Source: a virus. From it: DNA of 23,185 bases. Location: the IMG/VR virus record IMGVR_UViG_3300015194_000013, positions 1 through 23,185 of that record. The stretch is one strand, 5' to 3'. Every line of letters starts with the position of its first letter. Position 1 is the first letter of the stretch. Shown piece after piece: positions 7,483-14,162 of this stretch. The notes beneath the pieces were generated by a model. The model worked only from the letters and a program-made list of their open reading frames with translations. It ran no database searches and was not told the origin of the DNA. The position numbers were made by a program, and so were the translations under genes.

Positions 7483-7790
7483 TTTTTTGCTTCCTGCTCC
7501 TGCTCTATCCCGGCCGCGCGGGTGATTTGGCCCACGATGGTGGTGTACGCCATGGGCCTTTTTTTCATGTACGCATCAAGGTCTGCGCCGGCCGGGTAGA
7601 CCACCACATCGCGGACCAAGCGCTTGGCCGCGATGGAGAAGTCTCGCTTCTCCGATGCGCGTGCCATGAATCGATCGGCTTCGGGCTCGGTCGGGCACCT
7701 GAAAAATATCTGCTGCTCTGCAACGACCACTTCCCATACCTCGCCGTGCTCTGCGCGAAGTTTCTCTATTTCGTCTTCCGAAAGCGCCAT
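7476..7790 (-). CDS. Tail assembly chaperone, short (zero-frame) form
   Basis: I chose ATG at 7790 (MALSEDEIEKLRAEHGEVW, 104 residues) because a strong AACAGGGGGA ribosome site precedes it. The longer open frame from 7838 overlaps the tube gene. The gene lies between tube and tape measure, exactly where long-tailed phages encode two-frame chaperones that coat the tape measure during tail assembly and are absent from the virion. The protein is acidic at the N-terminus, with a core VVVAEQQIFFRCPTEPEADRFMARASE and a charged, Gln/Glu-rich end (IEQEQEAKKR) that holds the slippery lysine codons. The long product should add 52 residues by -1 frameshift. Sequence similarity to named chaperones is not recognisable to me, so the call rests on position and the slip site. 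Confidence 0.75.
   Translation of the reverse strand: MALSEDEIEKLRAEHGEVWEVVVAEQQIFFRCPTEPEADRFMARASEKRDFSIAAKRLVRDVVVYPAGADLDAYMKKRPMAYTTIVGQITRAAGIEQEQEAKKR
7482..7488 (-). promoter_or_regulatory. Programmed -1 frameshift slippery site A-AAA-AAA
   Basis: The coding strand has seven adenines split as GCA-AAA-AAA-CGG-TGA in the zero frame, so both slipping codons are AAA and can re-pair one base back. An SD-like AGGAG (7501-7497) lies 8 nt upstream, the kind of spacing that stimulates -1 shifting in E. coli dnaX. A 4-bp GC stem (CCGC, 7-nt loop, GCGG; 7475-7461) starts 6 nt downstream. The zero-frame stop follows after one more codon. All three elements are visible directly; efficiency is unknown. 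Confidence 0.8.
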
Positions 7791-7803
7791 GCATTCCCCC
7801 TGT

Positions 7804-8274
7804 TTACAGATACGTGTAGGACGAAGCGTATTGGCCATTCATGCGTATCAGCATGATGTCCAGATCGAACTTGATCATCAACGCATCGTTGCCGCCCTGC
7901 GTGCCCGAAAAGTCCTCACTTACGAGACGGACGCTTTCGAGCGAGTCGGTGTAGATGGGCGTGGTGTCATCGCCGTACTGGACGAGCATGTTGAATTCCT
8001 GCTCCATGTACGGTTTTCCCGCGATGCCCTGCAGCACCCCGATGAGCCAGTAGGCTTCCGCCTTGTACAGGGAGATGGACCCCTCGGGTTTGTTCACCCC
8101 GTAGGTGCGGCTGATGGGGTAGCGGCTTGTACCGTACTGTTTCGCGCCCTCTTGGCCCTGCTTGTAGGAGAGTTCGGCGACGCCAAGCGTGATGTTTCCC
8201 GCAAGCGCGACGGTAATGGCCGCGTAGTCGTAGCGTGCGCCACGAATCATCGGATAGGGAGGAAGTGCGGGCAT
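7804..8274 (-). CDS. Tail tube protein
   Basis: This 156-residue protein starts directly after the TAA of the sheath gene and is followed by the chaperone, the invariant sheath-tube-chaperone-tape order of contractile tails. The sequence has beta-strand character (ARYDYAAITVALAGNITLGVAELSYKQGQEG) and a Y-K-x-x-Q motif of the sort seen in tube proteins. Later parts read SRTYGVNKPEGSISLYKAEAYWLIGVL and end with DALMIKFDLDIMLI. Tube proteins stack as hexamers inside the sheath to form the DNA channel. The length matches the family (about 110-170 residues). Confidence 0.75.
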   Translation of the reverse strand: MPALPPYPMIRGARYDYAAITVALAGNITLGVAELSYKQGQEGAKQYGTSRYPISRTYGVNKPEGSISLYKAEAYWLIGVLQGIAGKPYMEQEFNMLVQYGDDTTPIYTDSLESVRLVSEDFSGTQGGNDALMIKFDLDIMLIRMNGQYASSYTYL

Positions 8275-9702
8275 TTAGGCAGCCCTCACGTCGTAGGCGG
8301 GATTGGTGTAGCCAACCTCCAGGTCGATTTCCTTCAGGTAGCCGCGCGACAGGATGCGTAGCTTTGCTCGCAATCGCCGCGTGCTCAGGATTGGGTCGGT
8401 GCGGGTGACGATGCAGGTTGCATCGGTGACGCTGCTGCCGAGCCCCGCACGCATGTCCGCGCGTACGTCATCGTCGATAATGCGCGCCTGCTTCTCCTGA
8501 ATAAACCCGGTGCTTGGGCTTACCAGCACCGAGCCGTTGAGCCAGCTGAGCAGGGTCTGATACGCGATGGCTTTAGCCCTGTTCTCGATTCGCACGAACT
8601 GCGCGAGGCTGAAGTCCGAGCCAGTCACGGCCATCGTGTTCGCGTTGGTGACGTAGAATCCTTGCCGGCCCACGATGGTGCGCAGCGTGGCGAAGCGCTG
8701 TGAGTCGAGCGATAGCAGCTTGCGCTCATCGCCATAGAGCCCGACGATCTTGGGGGTGAGCGGACCCCGGTCCACCTCGCCAAAATCCTCCCCGATCGGT
8801 ATCTGTGCCCATCGGTACGCCAAAGCGTATGCGGAGGAACGCTTGAATACCCGCTCGGGACGCAGCGATGAGCGCACCGCGATGTAGCGTGCAGCCGGGA
8901 TGACGTTGTATGCGGCGAGGCTTGCGAATGCGGTTGGAAGCGCGCTGTCCGCGACATCCGGCATCTCGACGATGGCGGCCACGTAGCGGCTCTGCAGCTC
9001 GGCAGACGAGAGCAGGCTGCTCACGGCGGCAGCGAGGGCAGCGGATGCCGTTGCCTTCGCCGAGTCTGACCCGCTCGTCGGAGCGCCCACGACGTAGACG
9101 CATGACCAGTCGTGCACGTCGAGCAGGAGCGCACTGACCGCGGTGGAGATGTCCCCGAGCGAGGCGCCGGGGGGCGTGGTCGCGAGGCTGTACACCTCGC
9201 CCGCGACGAAGCTTCCGACCGAGGCGAAGGCGATGCTGACGCCCGTGTCGCCGACCAGGTATGCCGCGCCGCTCGCGGGGGTGACGTACTCCCCGCTCCA
9301 GGAGATGCCCCCGTCGTAGGAGATCTTGAACGTGGCGGTGCCCCCCACCCCGGGCTGCGCGATTTGAAACTGCAGCTGATAGCCGTCTCGGGGCGTGCCG
9401 CTTGGCGTCACCGCGGGACCCGTACCGCTCTGCGTGATGGTCCCGATCGTTGCCGCAACGGTCTGTGCCGCCGGGGCCGCGTAGACGGGTCCACCGGTAA
9501 GTTCGATGACGAAGCCGACCGCCTCGGCCAGGGGGCCGCTGATAAGCGTGGCCTTCACATCGTCGAGCGTGGCGAAGGTGTAGACCTGGTTGACGACCCC
9601 CCCGGTGCTTACACCTGTAAGCGCGATGCTGTTTTCAGGCGATGCGGCCTGCAGACGCAAGCCCCCATCGACCTGCGTGACTTTGACGTCAGGTATGCCC
9701 AT
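8275..9702 (-). CDS. Tail sheath protein (DUF2586-like)
   Basis: This 475-residue protein has the size and layout of a contractile sheath, whose subunits surround the tube and shorten on infection. The start (MGIPDVKVTQVDGGLRL) and ENSIALTGVSTGG are typical of the short sheath type I associate with DUF2586. An inserted beta domain lies around residues 95-175 (YQLQFQIAQPGVGGTATFKISYDGGISWSGEYVTP). A Rossmann-like middle follows (DWSCVYVVGAPTSG). The conserved C-terminal domain includes RGPLTPKIVGLYGDERK, GRQGFYVTNANTMA and the end LSRGYLKEIDLEVGY. A run of eight G's lies 5 nt before the ATG as ribosome site. The protruding beta insert is presumably on the outside of the tail. Confidence 0.85.
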   Translation of the reverse strand: MGIPDVKVTQVDGGLRLQAASPENSIALTGVSTGGVVNQVYTFATLDDVKATLISGPLAEAVGFVIELTGGPVYAAPAAQTVAATIGTITQSGTGPAVTPSGTPRDGYQLQFQIAQPGVGGTATFKISYDGGISWSGEYVTPASGAAYLVGDTGVSIAFASVGSFVAGEVYSLATTPPGASLGDISTAVSALLLDVHDWSCVYVVGAPTSGSDSAKATASAALAAAVSSLLSSAELQSRYVAAIVEMPDVADSALPTAFASLAAYNVIPAARYIAVRSSLRPERVFKRSSAYALAYRWAQIPIGEDFGEVDRGPLTPKIVGLYGDERKLLSLDSQRFATLRTIVGRQGFYVTNANTMAVTGSDFSLAQFVRIENRAKAIAYQTLLSWLNGSVLVSPSTGFIQEKQARIIDDDVRADMRAGLGSSVTDATCIVTRTDPILSTRRLRAKLRILSRGYLKEIDLEVGYTNPAYDVRAA

Positions 9703-9725
9703 TAGCCCCCCCCAATGATGTTTGC

Positions 9726-9914
9726 TTAGACGAAATTCAGTCGCGTGACGGCTTCAAGCGCAGCGTCGTATTCCTGCTCGCTCATCGTCACGCCGTGCTG
9801 CCATGCGTGCATCTGCCGCGCGGCGGCGTGCAGGTGATGCGGCACGGCTTTGCGGCGCCTCCACTCATCGGCAAAGACGCGGTCGTGAGTCGGCTCGATT
9901 TTTTCTTGGTTCAT
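9726..9914 (-). CDS. Small hypothetical protein between tail completion and sheath genes (62 aa)
   Basis: I start this gene at ATG 9914 (MNQEKIEPTHDRVFADEWRR, 62 residues). The longer frame from 10007 is a shadow of the preceding gene. An AAACAGGGG ribosome site and an ATGA overlap support this start. The protein is His/Arg-rich in the middle (RRRKAVPHHLHAAARQMHAW) with a C-terminal segment MSEQEYDAALEAVTRLNF, probably two short helices. In Mu the small gp38 (DUF2635) occupies this spot before the sheath gene, but the residues do not match what I know of that family. The function is unknown; a minor tail or assembly factor is most likely. Confidence 0.65.
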   Translation of the reverse strand: MNQEKIEPTHDRVFADEWRRRKAVPHHLHAAARQMHAWQHGVTMSEQEYDAALEAVTRLNFV

Positions 9915-10432
9915 GTATCCCCTGTTTCCAACACGTTGTTTCCAGCGACTGCGCCACTCGTATCGAAGGCGACGGAGGTAATCGTTACGGTCGGATCGCC
10001 ATCGCACGTGACCGCTCCGCCCGATGTCGAGGGCAGGGTCACAAGCGGCAGCGGGATGATGAAGGCGATCTCGATTCGCTTCACCACGCCCAAATTCTCG
10101 TACGTGGTCGGCAGGGTCTCGCCGTGCATCAGCTCGTAATTCGCCGTCATCACGGTACGCACCGCGGTGATGAGGGCGAGCAGGAGCAGCTCCGCCTGGT
10201 CGTAGCTTGCACCCCAGCAGTGGATATCGAAGGTCACGTGCCTATCGTTGAGGCTTCGCGGATTGCCGCCGACCGTGGTCGTGCGGGTATATCGCTCGCC
10301 CTTATCGACCCAGACGTAGCGGGGGGGCGCGTCTTGCTTGGTGAGGTTCTCCGTGCCTCGAAAGCATGGCGCGACGTACTGCAGCTGCGTGGTGACCAGC
10401 GCGATGAGCTGCGAGACGGTGTTGCAGGACAT
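9911..10432 (-). CDS. Putative tail terminator / completion protein (Mu gp37 position)
   Basis: This 173-residue protein comes after the gpG-like gene and before the sheath. Its N-terminal helix (NTVSQLIALVTTQLQYVAPCF) is followed by beta strands (PRYVWVDKGERYTRT, RHVTFDIHCWGASYDQAELLLLALITAV) with a W-x-x-s-y-D-x-A-e-x-L core. That pattern is common in tail terminator and neck proteins, where a ring of subunits stops the tube and takes the head. The C-terminal tail is Gly/Thr-rich. It starts immediately after the TAG of the gpG-like gene and ends by ATGA overlap. The family name cannot be fixed without a search. Confidence 0.6.
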   Translation of the reverse strand: MSCNTVSQLIALVTTQLQYVAPCFRGTENLTKQDAPPRYVWVDKGERYTRTTTVGGNPRSLNDRHVTFDIHCWGASYDQAELLLLALITAVRTVMTANYELMHGETLPTTYENLGVVKRIEIAFIIPLPLVTLPSTSGGAVTCDGDPTVTITSVAFDTSGAVAGNNVLETGDT

Positions 10433-10957
10433 CTACGGCGTGTTGTTTTTCATAAATTGCCTACGCACCATGCCCTTGATGAGGGCACGCATCGGCGCTT
10501 CCCATAGGCCCCATCCGCGTGACTCCACAGGGAGCATGGGGCGGGCCCGGAGGGTCACGCTCTTGGCGAAGTGCCTCCCGGGAATCGCGCGGCTTGTCCA
10601 GCTCAGCATCTTCGCTGCTTTGGGCACAATCGTGCCACCAAAGTGCTGTATCGCCGCGTAGATCACGTCCGTCGCGACGACGAACCCCTCGCCTGTGACG
10701 CGTGAGTGAAACGATCTTTGTAACCGTCCCGAGTCACGCAGCGGATTGGGCGAGCTCCACTCGGTGCGCTCCCATGGGGTGCCGTATGGATCGCGTGATG
10801 CACGAAAGCCGAGGTTCACCTGTGTGACCGCCTCGGCCGCGAGATTCGTGGTGATCTTCGCCGCGAGCTGGCGACCCGCCACCGCAAAAAAACGTCTCTT
10901 CAGAGTCGATAGCTTTACGAAGCTGCCCGTCAGGCTGACGCTACTGATGCCCGCCAT
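10433..10957 (-). CDS. Mu gpG-like virion morphogenesis / tail completion protein
   Basis: The true start is ATG at 10957 (MAGISSVSLTGSFVKLSTLK, 174 residues). It overlaps the stop of the gp36-like gene as TGATG, and everything upstream in the frame is shadow. The protein has the marks of the Mu G / phage virion morphogenesis family: a helical basic N-terminus, then NLGFRASRDPYGTPWERTE (matching the 'F-x-x-g-x-d-P-x-G-x-x-W' element), NPLRDSGRLQRSFHSRV (the 'L-x-x-tG-x-L-x-x-S' element), and IYAAIQHFGGTIVPKAAKML (the 'Y-a-x-x-h-x-fG' element). RPMLPVESRGWG near the end matches the 'ARPfl' position. This protein joins tail to head. High certainty on family. Confidence 0.85.
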   Translation of the reverse strand: MAGISSVSLTGSFVKLSTLKRRFFAVAGRQLAAKITTNLAAEAVTQVNLGFRASRDPYGTPWERTEWSSPNPLRDSGRLQRSFHSRVTGEGFVVATDVIYAAIQHFGGTIVPKAAKMLSWTSRAIPGRHFAKSVTLRARPMLPVESRGWGLWEAPMRALIKGMVRRQFMKNNTP

Positions 10958-11367
10958 CACCAACCCCGCAGCGAGTCGGTGCTCATGAGCAGCTCGAACG
11001 GCAAGGCCACCGGACCGCCCACCGCTGGCTGCACGTCGAGGGTGGCGCGGCCATCTGCGATTTGCTTCAGCCACTCCATCGCGTTCTTGCGCCCCTCGGC
11101 ATACGCGTCCCGCGGCCCTTCGGGGTTCCAACCGCGTACGCGCAGGATGTCGGGCGCGGACATCATGCACGCGGCCCGTGTGACATCGGGCCCCCAGGAC
11201 ACGAACGGGACGGGCCATCGCGACCGAAAGAAGGTGTCCATCTCGGCGCTGTTGGCGAGGATGATGGCCGTGAGCGTGGAGTTGGGCACGCCCACGATCG
11301 CGGCGGCCGGCAGCGAGTAGACCGTCACGTCCGAGGCGGCGGCGTAGGGCACGGGCGTGTACGCCAT
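10957..11367 (-). CDS. Mu gp36-like protein (DUF1320), head-tail connector
   Basis: This 136-residue protein fits DUF1320 (Mu gp36). The N-terminus is a typical 'Y-x-x-x-x-D' start (MAYTPVPYAAASDVTVYSLP). Then follow helical segments in which small residues and an acidic pair are followed by a turn to FRSRWPVPF, matching the 'ids-y-l-x-x-RY-x-x-P' signature. TRAACMMSAPDIL comes next, then a helix ending EWLKQIADGRATLDVQP, which matches the 'a-i-x-WL-x-x-ia-x-G-x-x-x-L' end. It starts two bases after the upstream TAG in a TAGCGATG junction. It is thought to form part of the neck between portal and tail. Confidence 0.8.
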   Translation of the reverse strand: MAYTPVPYAAASDVTVYSLPAAAIVGVPNSTLTAIILANSAEMDTFFRSRWPVPFVSWGPDVTRAACMMSAPDILRVRGWNPEGPRDAYAEGRKNAMEWLKQIADGRATLDVQPAVGGPVALPFELLMSTDSLRGW

Positions 11368-11369
11368 CG

Positions 11370-11684
11370 CTACGCGCGCACCTTCCTCATGTCCTCATGC
11401 GCCTGTTTGATCAGCTCATCGAACTCCGCTCGGCTGATTTTTTTGCCTTCAAATTCCTCGACACTGATGCCGCGCTCGCGCAGTCCCAGGCGCACGAAAT
11501 TGGCGATTTGGTCCTTGTGTCCAGGGGCGGACGGGCCCTCGGCGCCGCCGAAATCTTGCACTTCGTGTTTCCAATTCTCGAAGTTCTGCATCTTGCTCGA
11601 CTCCGCCGCGGGCGCGCCGGGCCGTATGGCCTGCATGGAGGACTGGGACGGTTTGGCCTTCTCGTTCTTGTAATCGTCGCTCAT
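11370..11684 (-). CDS. Charged hypothetical protein after capsid gene (Mu gp35 position)
   Basis: This 104-residue protein is highly charged and Lys/Glu-rich, with a low-complexity N-terminus (SDDYKNEKAKPSQSS). The C-terminal half, GHKDQIANFVRLGLRERGISVEEFEGKKISRAEFDELIKQAHEDMRKV, reads as a small helical SAP-like or linker domain. A strong AAAGGAGA lies 7 nt before the ATG. Mu has a similarly placed small gene (gp35) between capsid T and gp36, and its role is unclear. Nothing indicates an enzyme. It could be a minor head protein or an assembly helper. It is certainly a real gene by spacing and ribosome site. Confidence 0.7.
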   Translation of the reverse strand: MSDDYKNEKAKPSQSSMQAIRPGAPAAESSKMQNFENWKHEVQDFGGAEGPSAPGHKDQIANFVRLGLRERGISVEEFEGKKISRAEFDELIKQAHEDMRKVRA

Positions 11685-11699
11685 GGGATTCTCCTTTGC

Positions 11700-12653
11700 T
11701 TACCCGATGCATTTTGCCGCGAGCCACCAGAGCGCGGGGCCCGCGCCACCGCGTGCATCGGCGCCGAAGACGTACTTCTTGTGCCAAAAGACGTTGTCGT
11801 CGTTCGGGTTGTCTTTGCGCAGAAGCTGCGGCGCTTTGCGTAGCTGAAAGATGAAGGGCTTCAGGCCCGGCTTGCTCGTATCCACGAGGTACCAAGTGGT
11901 CGGGTCTATCGCGAGCTCCGGGATCACCATCACGTCTGCCGTGCCTGCATAGACGTTGTCGACCGCGGTAACGGCGTTGGTGCCTGCGCCGCCCCCCGTC
12001 CCTGCGATGATGGTCGCGAGGTTGGTCGATTTGACGATGCTGCGTGCCGGCGCATCGAGCTGTGGCGGGACAACGAGCAGGGTGGGGTTGACGGCGAGCG
12101 GGTAGCCGTCCGCCCCGATATACGTGTACATCGTGCTGCGCACGTAGTTGTAATTCGCCGCGGTGAGTGGCGTGCTCGGAAACAGATTCGGTTGGCTACC
12201 GAAGCCGGGCTTATACGGGTGCGCGGTGGAAAAATACGGCTGCTGATCGTATCCCTGATACGGCTGACCGCTCGTCGCGCCATTGCGCAGCTGATCAATG
12301 ATCAGGGCATCCGGCCATTTCTTCATCGAGCCAGCAAGGCCATCGACAGCGTTGCCGAACAGCCCGATCTGCATGTCATCCACGTCGTTGCGTTCAAGCT
12401 CGATGGTGTCTTCGTAGTCTTTGTTGAAGATCTCGGTTGAGCGGGCTTGCGCGTTTTGCAATACACGCTCTCCGATCCACTCTCGCACGCGCGGCAGCCG
12501 GTCCATAAAGGCGTAAATGTTGACCCGCGCCGTGGACGGTATCTCCATCGCGAGCCGCTGATACCAGGTCGGTGTGGCCGCGAAGAAGTCCTGAAATCGC
12601 AGCGCGTAGGACGTAAAAATGACTGGCAGCGCGAGCTGCGGATTCGTTTGCAT
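11700..12653 (-). CDS. Major capsid protein, Mu gpT family
   Basis: This 317-residue protein matches the Mu T major head subunit. Family features seen are the N-terminal helix LRFQDFFAATPTWYQRLAMEIPSTARVNIYAFMDRLPRVREWIGERV (Mu T: 'W-x-l-x-x-l-P-x-x-r-x-w-x-g-x-R'), NKDYEDTIELERNDVDDMQIGLF (the 'k-x-y-e-x-t-v-x-v-x-r-d-d-I-e-d-D' element), and FSTAHPYKPGF (the 'Ff-x-x-dHp' element). The segment LAVNPTLLVVPPQLDAPARSIVKS and a C-terminal WYLVDTSKPGLKPFIFQLRK agree as well. It follows scaffold and decoration genes, with an AGGGGGG ribosome site 8 nt before the start, consistent with high expression. About 415 copies of such a subunit form a T=7 shell in related phages. Confidence 0.9.
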   Translation of the reverse strand: MQTNPQLALPVIFTSYALRFQDFFAATPTWYQRLAMEIPSTARVNIYAFMDRLPRVREWIGERVLQNAQARSTEIFNKDYEDTIELERNDVDDMQIGLFGNAVDGLAGSMKKWPDALIIDQLRNGATSGQPYQGYDQQPYFSTAHPYKPGFGSQPNLFPSTPLTAANYNYVRSTMYTYIGADGYPLAVNPTLLVVPPQLDAPARSIVKSTNLATIIAGTGGGAGTNAVTAVDNVYAGTADVMVIPELAIDPTTWYLVDTSKPGLKPFIFQLRKAPQLLRKDNPNDDNVFWHKKYVFGADARGGAGPALWWLAAKCIG

Positions 12654-12677
12654 CTGTGTTGCCCCCCTAAAAACTTG

Positions 12678-13142
12678 TTATGCGAATTGAACGAGGCAAC
12701 TGACGCCGTCGTCGTGAAACCCTAGAAAAATGCCGCCTACCAGACGCCCCGAGCCGCCATTGGTCTTGCCCACCGTGGTGTCGTCCACGACGTAGAATGG
12801 GCTGAGCAAATCGGCCTGTGTGAATGCGTCACCCGCAGACCCGTTGTCGTAAGGGAATACGCCGCGGCGTATGGGGAACATGATGCAACCCGCCGCACCC
12901 GTGGCAACGCGGCCCGTGAGGGTGTCGAGTACGCCGGCGGTGTTGTTGAAGGTGATTTCCGCGCGGCCGATGGGCTTACCGTTCGGGTACAGCGCCGCGG
13001 AGGTTGCACGCCCCGCAGCGGAGGCGACCACGATGCCGCCCGCGTAGATGATGGCTCCCGCTTCGATGGGCACCGCGAGCTCGTCGAGGATCGGGCCTTG
13101 GCCCTTTTTTACCGTGTCGCGTGCAAGGATGAGTGTGGCCAT
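12678..13142 (-). CDS. Putative capsid decoration (cement) protein
   Basis: This 154-residue protein lies between the protease/scaffold and the capsid gene, where Mu-like phages often encode a head decoration protein. The composition is beta-rich and Gly/Ala-rich (MATLILARDTVKKGQGPILD, then AGAIIYAGGIVVASAAGRAT and SAALYPNGKPIGRAEIT), ending with LVGGIFLGFHDDGVSCLVQF. The form 'Pv-x-aG-x-i-y-x-G-x-i-v' matches the pattern I associate with capsid cement proteins that bind at threefold axes and stiffen the shell. Its ATG follows the TAA of the scaffold gene with no gap. Confidence 0.65.
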   Translation of the reverse strand: MATLILARDTVKKGQGPILDELAVPIEAGAIIYAGGIVVASAAGRATSAALYPNGKPIGRAEITFNNTAGVLDTLTGRVATGAAGCIMFPIRRGVFPYDNGSAGDAFTQADLLSPFYVVDDTTVGKTNGGSGRLVGGIFLGFHDDGVSCLVQFA

Positions 13143-13661
13143 TTACTGATCCTCCGCCCCAGCCACGACGGCTGGATGCTTACGCGCCGCGAGGTAGCGC
13201 TCTTCGGTGATGCCTGCGGCGGCGATGATGTCCCGCTCGATCGAGGAGAGCGTGGTGGGCGTGGACCCGCTCGGTGCGGGCTGCCCCGCGGGGCGCGCCA
13301 TGAGCAGCACGGGTGCGGTACTGAGGAACACCTTGAACTGCGCGGGCTTCATGGACATGGCCCAGTCTCGCTGCGCGGGCGTGATGCGCGGCGTGGGGCC
13401 GTTGGTGGCATCGGCGACGAGCGATTCAAGCTCCTTACGCTCCCTGTCCGCTTCCATTTGCTGCACGCGGGCGTTGAGCTGCTCGACCTGCTGATGCGCG
13501 GCCTTCCATCCCTGTATCGCGCCCAGCGCCTCGACGCCGCTTTCCCGGCCTGTGAGGGCGCAAACGTCGCGTTGAAAATCTCGCATCCGCGACAGTGCAG
13601 ATACGATCTCCGCTTCGCCCGCCGTGTCGGCGAGCCCTAGCATCGTGATGACTCCCCGCAT
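13143..13661 (-). CDS. Internal in-frame start: scaffold protein (Mu Z-like)
   Basis: Inside the protease gene, codon 168 is an ATG (MRGVITMLGLADTAGEAEIV) preceded by AGGAGGG (13675-13669) with a 7-nt spacer, one of the best ribosome sites in the window. Translation from it gives a 172-residue protein made of the C-terminal scaffold half: helical, with a coiled coil QQVEQLNARVQQMEADRERK around its residues 57-76, and an end (SIERDIIAAAGITEERYLAARK) like that of Mu I/Z. In Mu the scaffold gpZ is known to arise from an internal start in gene I, so this is the expected arrangement. Expression is inferred, not shown. Confidence 0.75.
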   Translation of the reverse strand: MRGVITMLGLADTAGEAEIVSALSRMRDFQRDVCALTGRESGVEALGAIQGWKAAHQQVEQLNARVQQMEADRERKELESLVADATNGPTPRITPAQRDWAMSMKPAQFKVFLSTAPVLLMARPAGQPAPSGSTPTTLSSIERDIIAAAGITEERYLAARKHPAVVAGAEDQ

Positions 13662-14162
13662 GGGCAATCCCTCCTGTGTGTCCTGATCCGTGCCGTCCCA
13701 TGACGCCAACAGTGGCGTCTGGGAATGCGTCGCTGGCATGTTTGTCAACGCGCAATTGATAAGTTCAGTAATGTTTTTCGCCTTGGTTCCGTCGTTGAGG
13801 AACGCGGGGCTGATGTAGCGATACTCGAGGTCGATGATGGCTTGCGCCGCCGCGGGGGTCCAAACCACGTTGGTCGCCCATAGCTCCCCGTCGCGCAGCT
13901 CGGGCCGAAACCAGCCTGACGCTTTCCGATCCTCCTTGGAGGCATCTTCTTTGAGCGCGAGATGCTCGTAGTCGACCATCATGTCCACGTTCCACTCGGC
14001 GTGGCGGGCCGTGACGGACAGCGCCGCCTTCGAATCGAAGGTGAACGTGCCTTTTTTGGACTTCACCTTAGGCGTAGTGAAGATGCGGAACTCCTTCGGG
14101 GGCTTACCCTCCGCGTCCAAATTGATCGCAAGGAGCACGGCGTCTTCAGGGGGTGTTTTCAT
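13143..14162 (-). CDS. Head maturation protease / scaffold precursor, Mu I family
   Basis: I start at ATG 14162 (MKTPPEDAVLLAINL, 339 residues), which overlaps the gpF-like stop as ATGA. The open frame continues upstream only as a shadow. Residues 61-119 carry the family hallmarks: MVDYEHLAL (64-67 DYEH), then ASGWFRPELRDGELWATNVVWTPAAAQAI and EYRYISPAF (116-119 YISP). His67 and Ser118 are the likely catalytic pair of this herpesvirus-assemblin-like protease fold; that assignment is from knowledge of the family. After a Gly/Pro linker, residues 168-339 form the helical scaffold part (QQVEQLNARVQQMEADRERKEL coiled coil around 224-245). The protein trims itself and the scaffold after shell assembly. 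Confidence 0.85.
   Translation of the reverse strand: MKTPPEDAVLLAINLDAEGKPPKEFRIFTTPKVKSKKGTFTFDSKAALSVTARHAEWNVDMMVDYEHLALKEDASKEDRKASGWFRPELRDGELWATNVVWTPAAAQAIIDLEYRYISPAFLNDGTKAKNITELINCALTNMPATHSQTPLLASWDGTDQDTQEGLPMRGVITMLGLADTAGEAEIVSALSRMRDFQRDVCALTGRESGVEALGAIQGWKAAHQQVEQLNARVQQMEADRERKELESLVADATNGPTPRITPAQRDWAMSMKPAQFKVFLSTAPVLLMARPAGQPAPSGSTPTTLSSIERDIIAAAGITEERYLAARKHPAVVAGAEDQ
13669..13675 (-). promoter_or_regulatory. Internal ribosome binding site for scaffold
   Basis: AGGAGGG on the coding strand lies 7 nt before an in-frame ATG at 13661 within the protease gene. A perfect AGGAGG at ideal distance inside a coding region is rarely accidental when it falls at the known domain border between protease and scaffold. 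Confidence 0.75.

Noticed and set aside
7398-7856. 152-residue plus-strand open frame over the chaperone region
   Set aside because: The minus strand carries the chaperone frames with ribosome site and slippery heptamer; the plus frame has no support.
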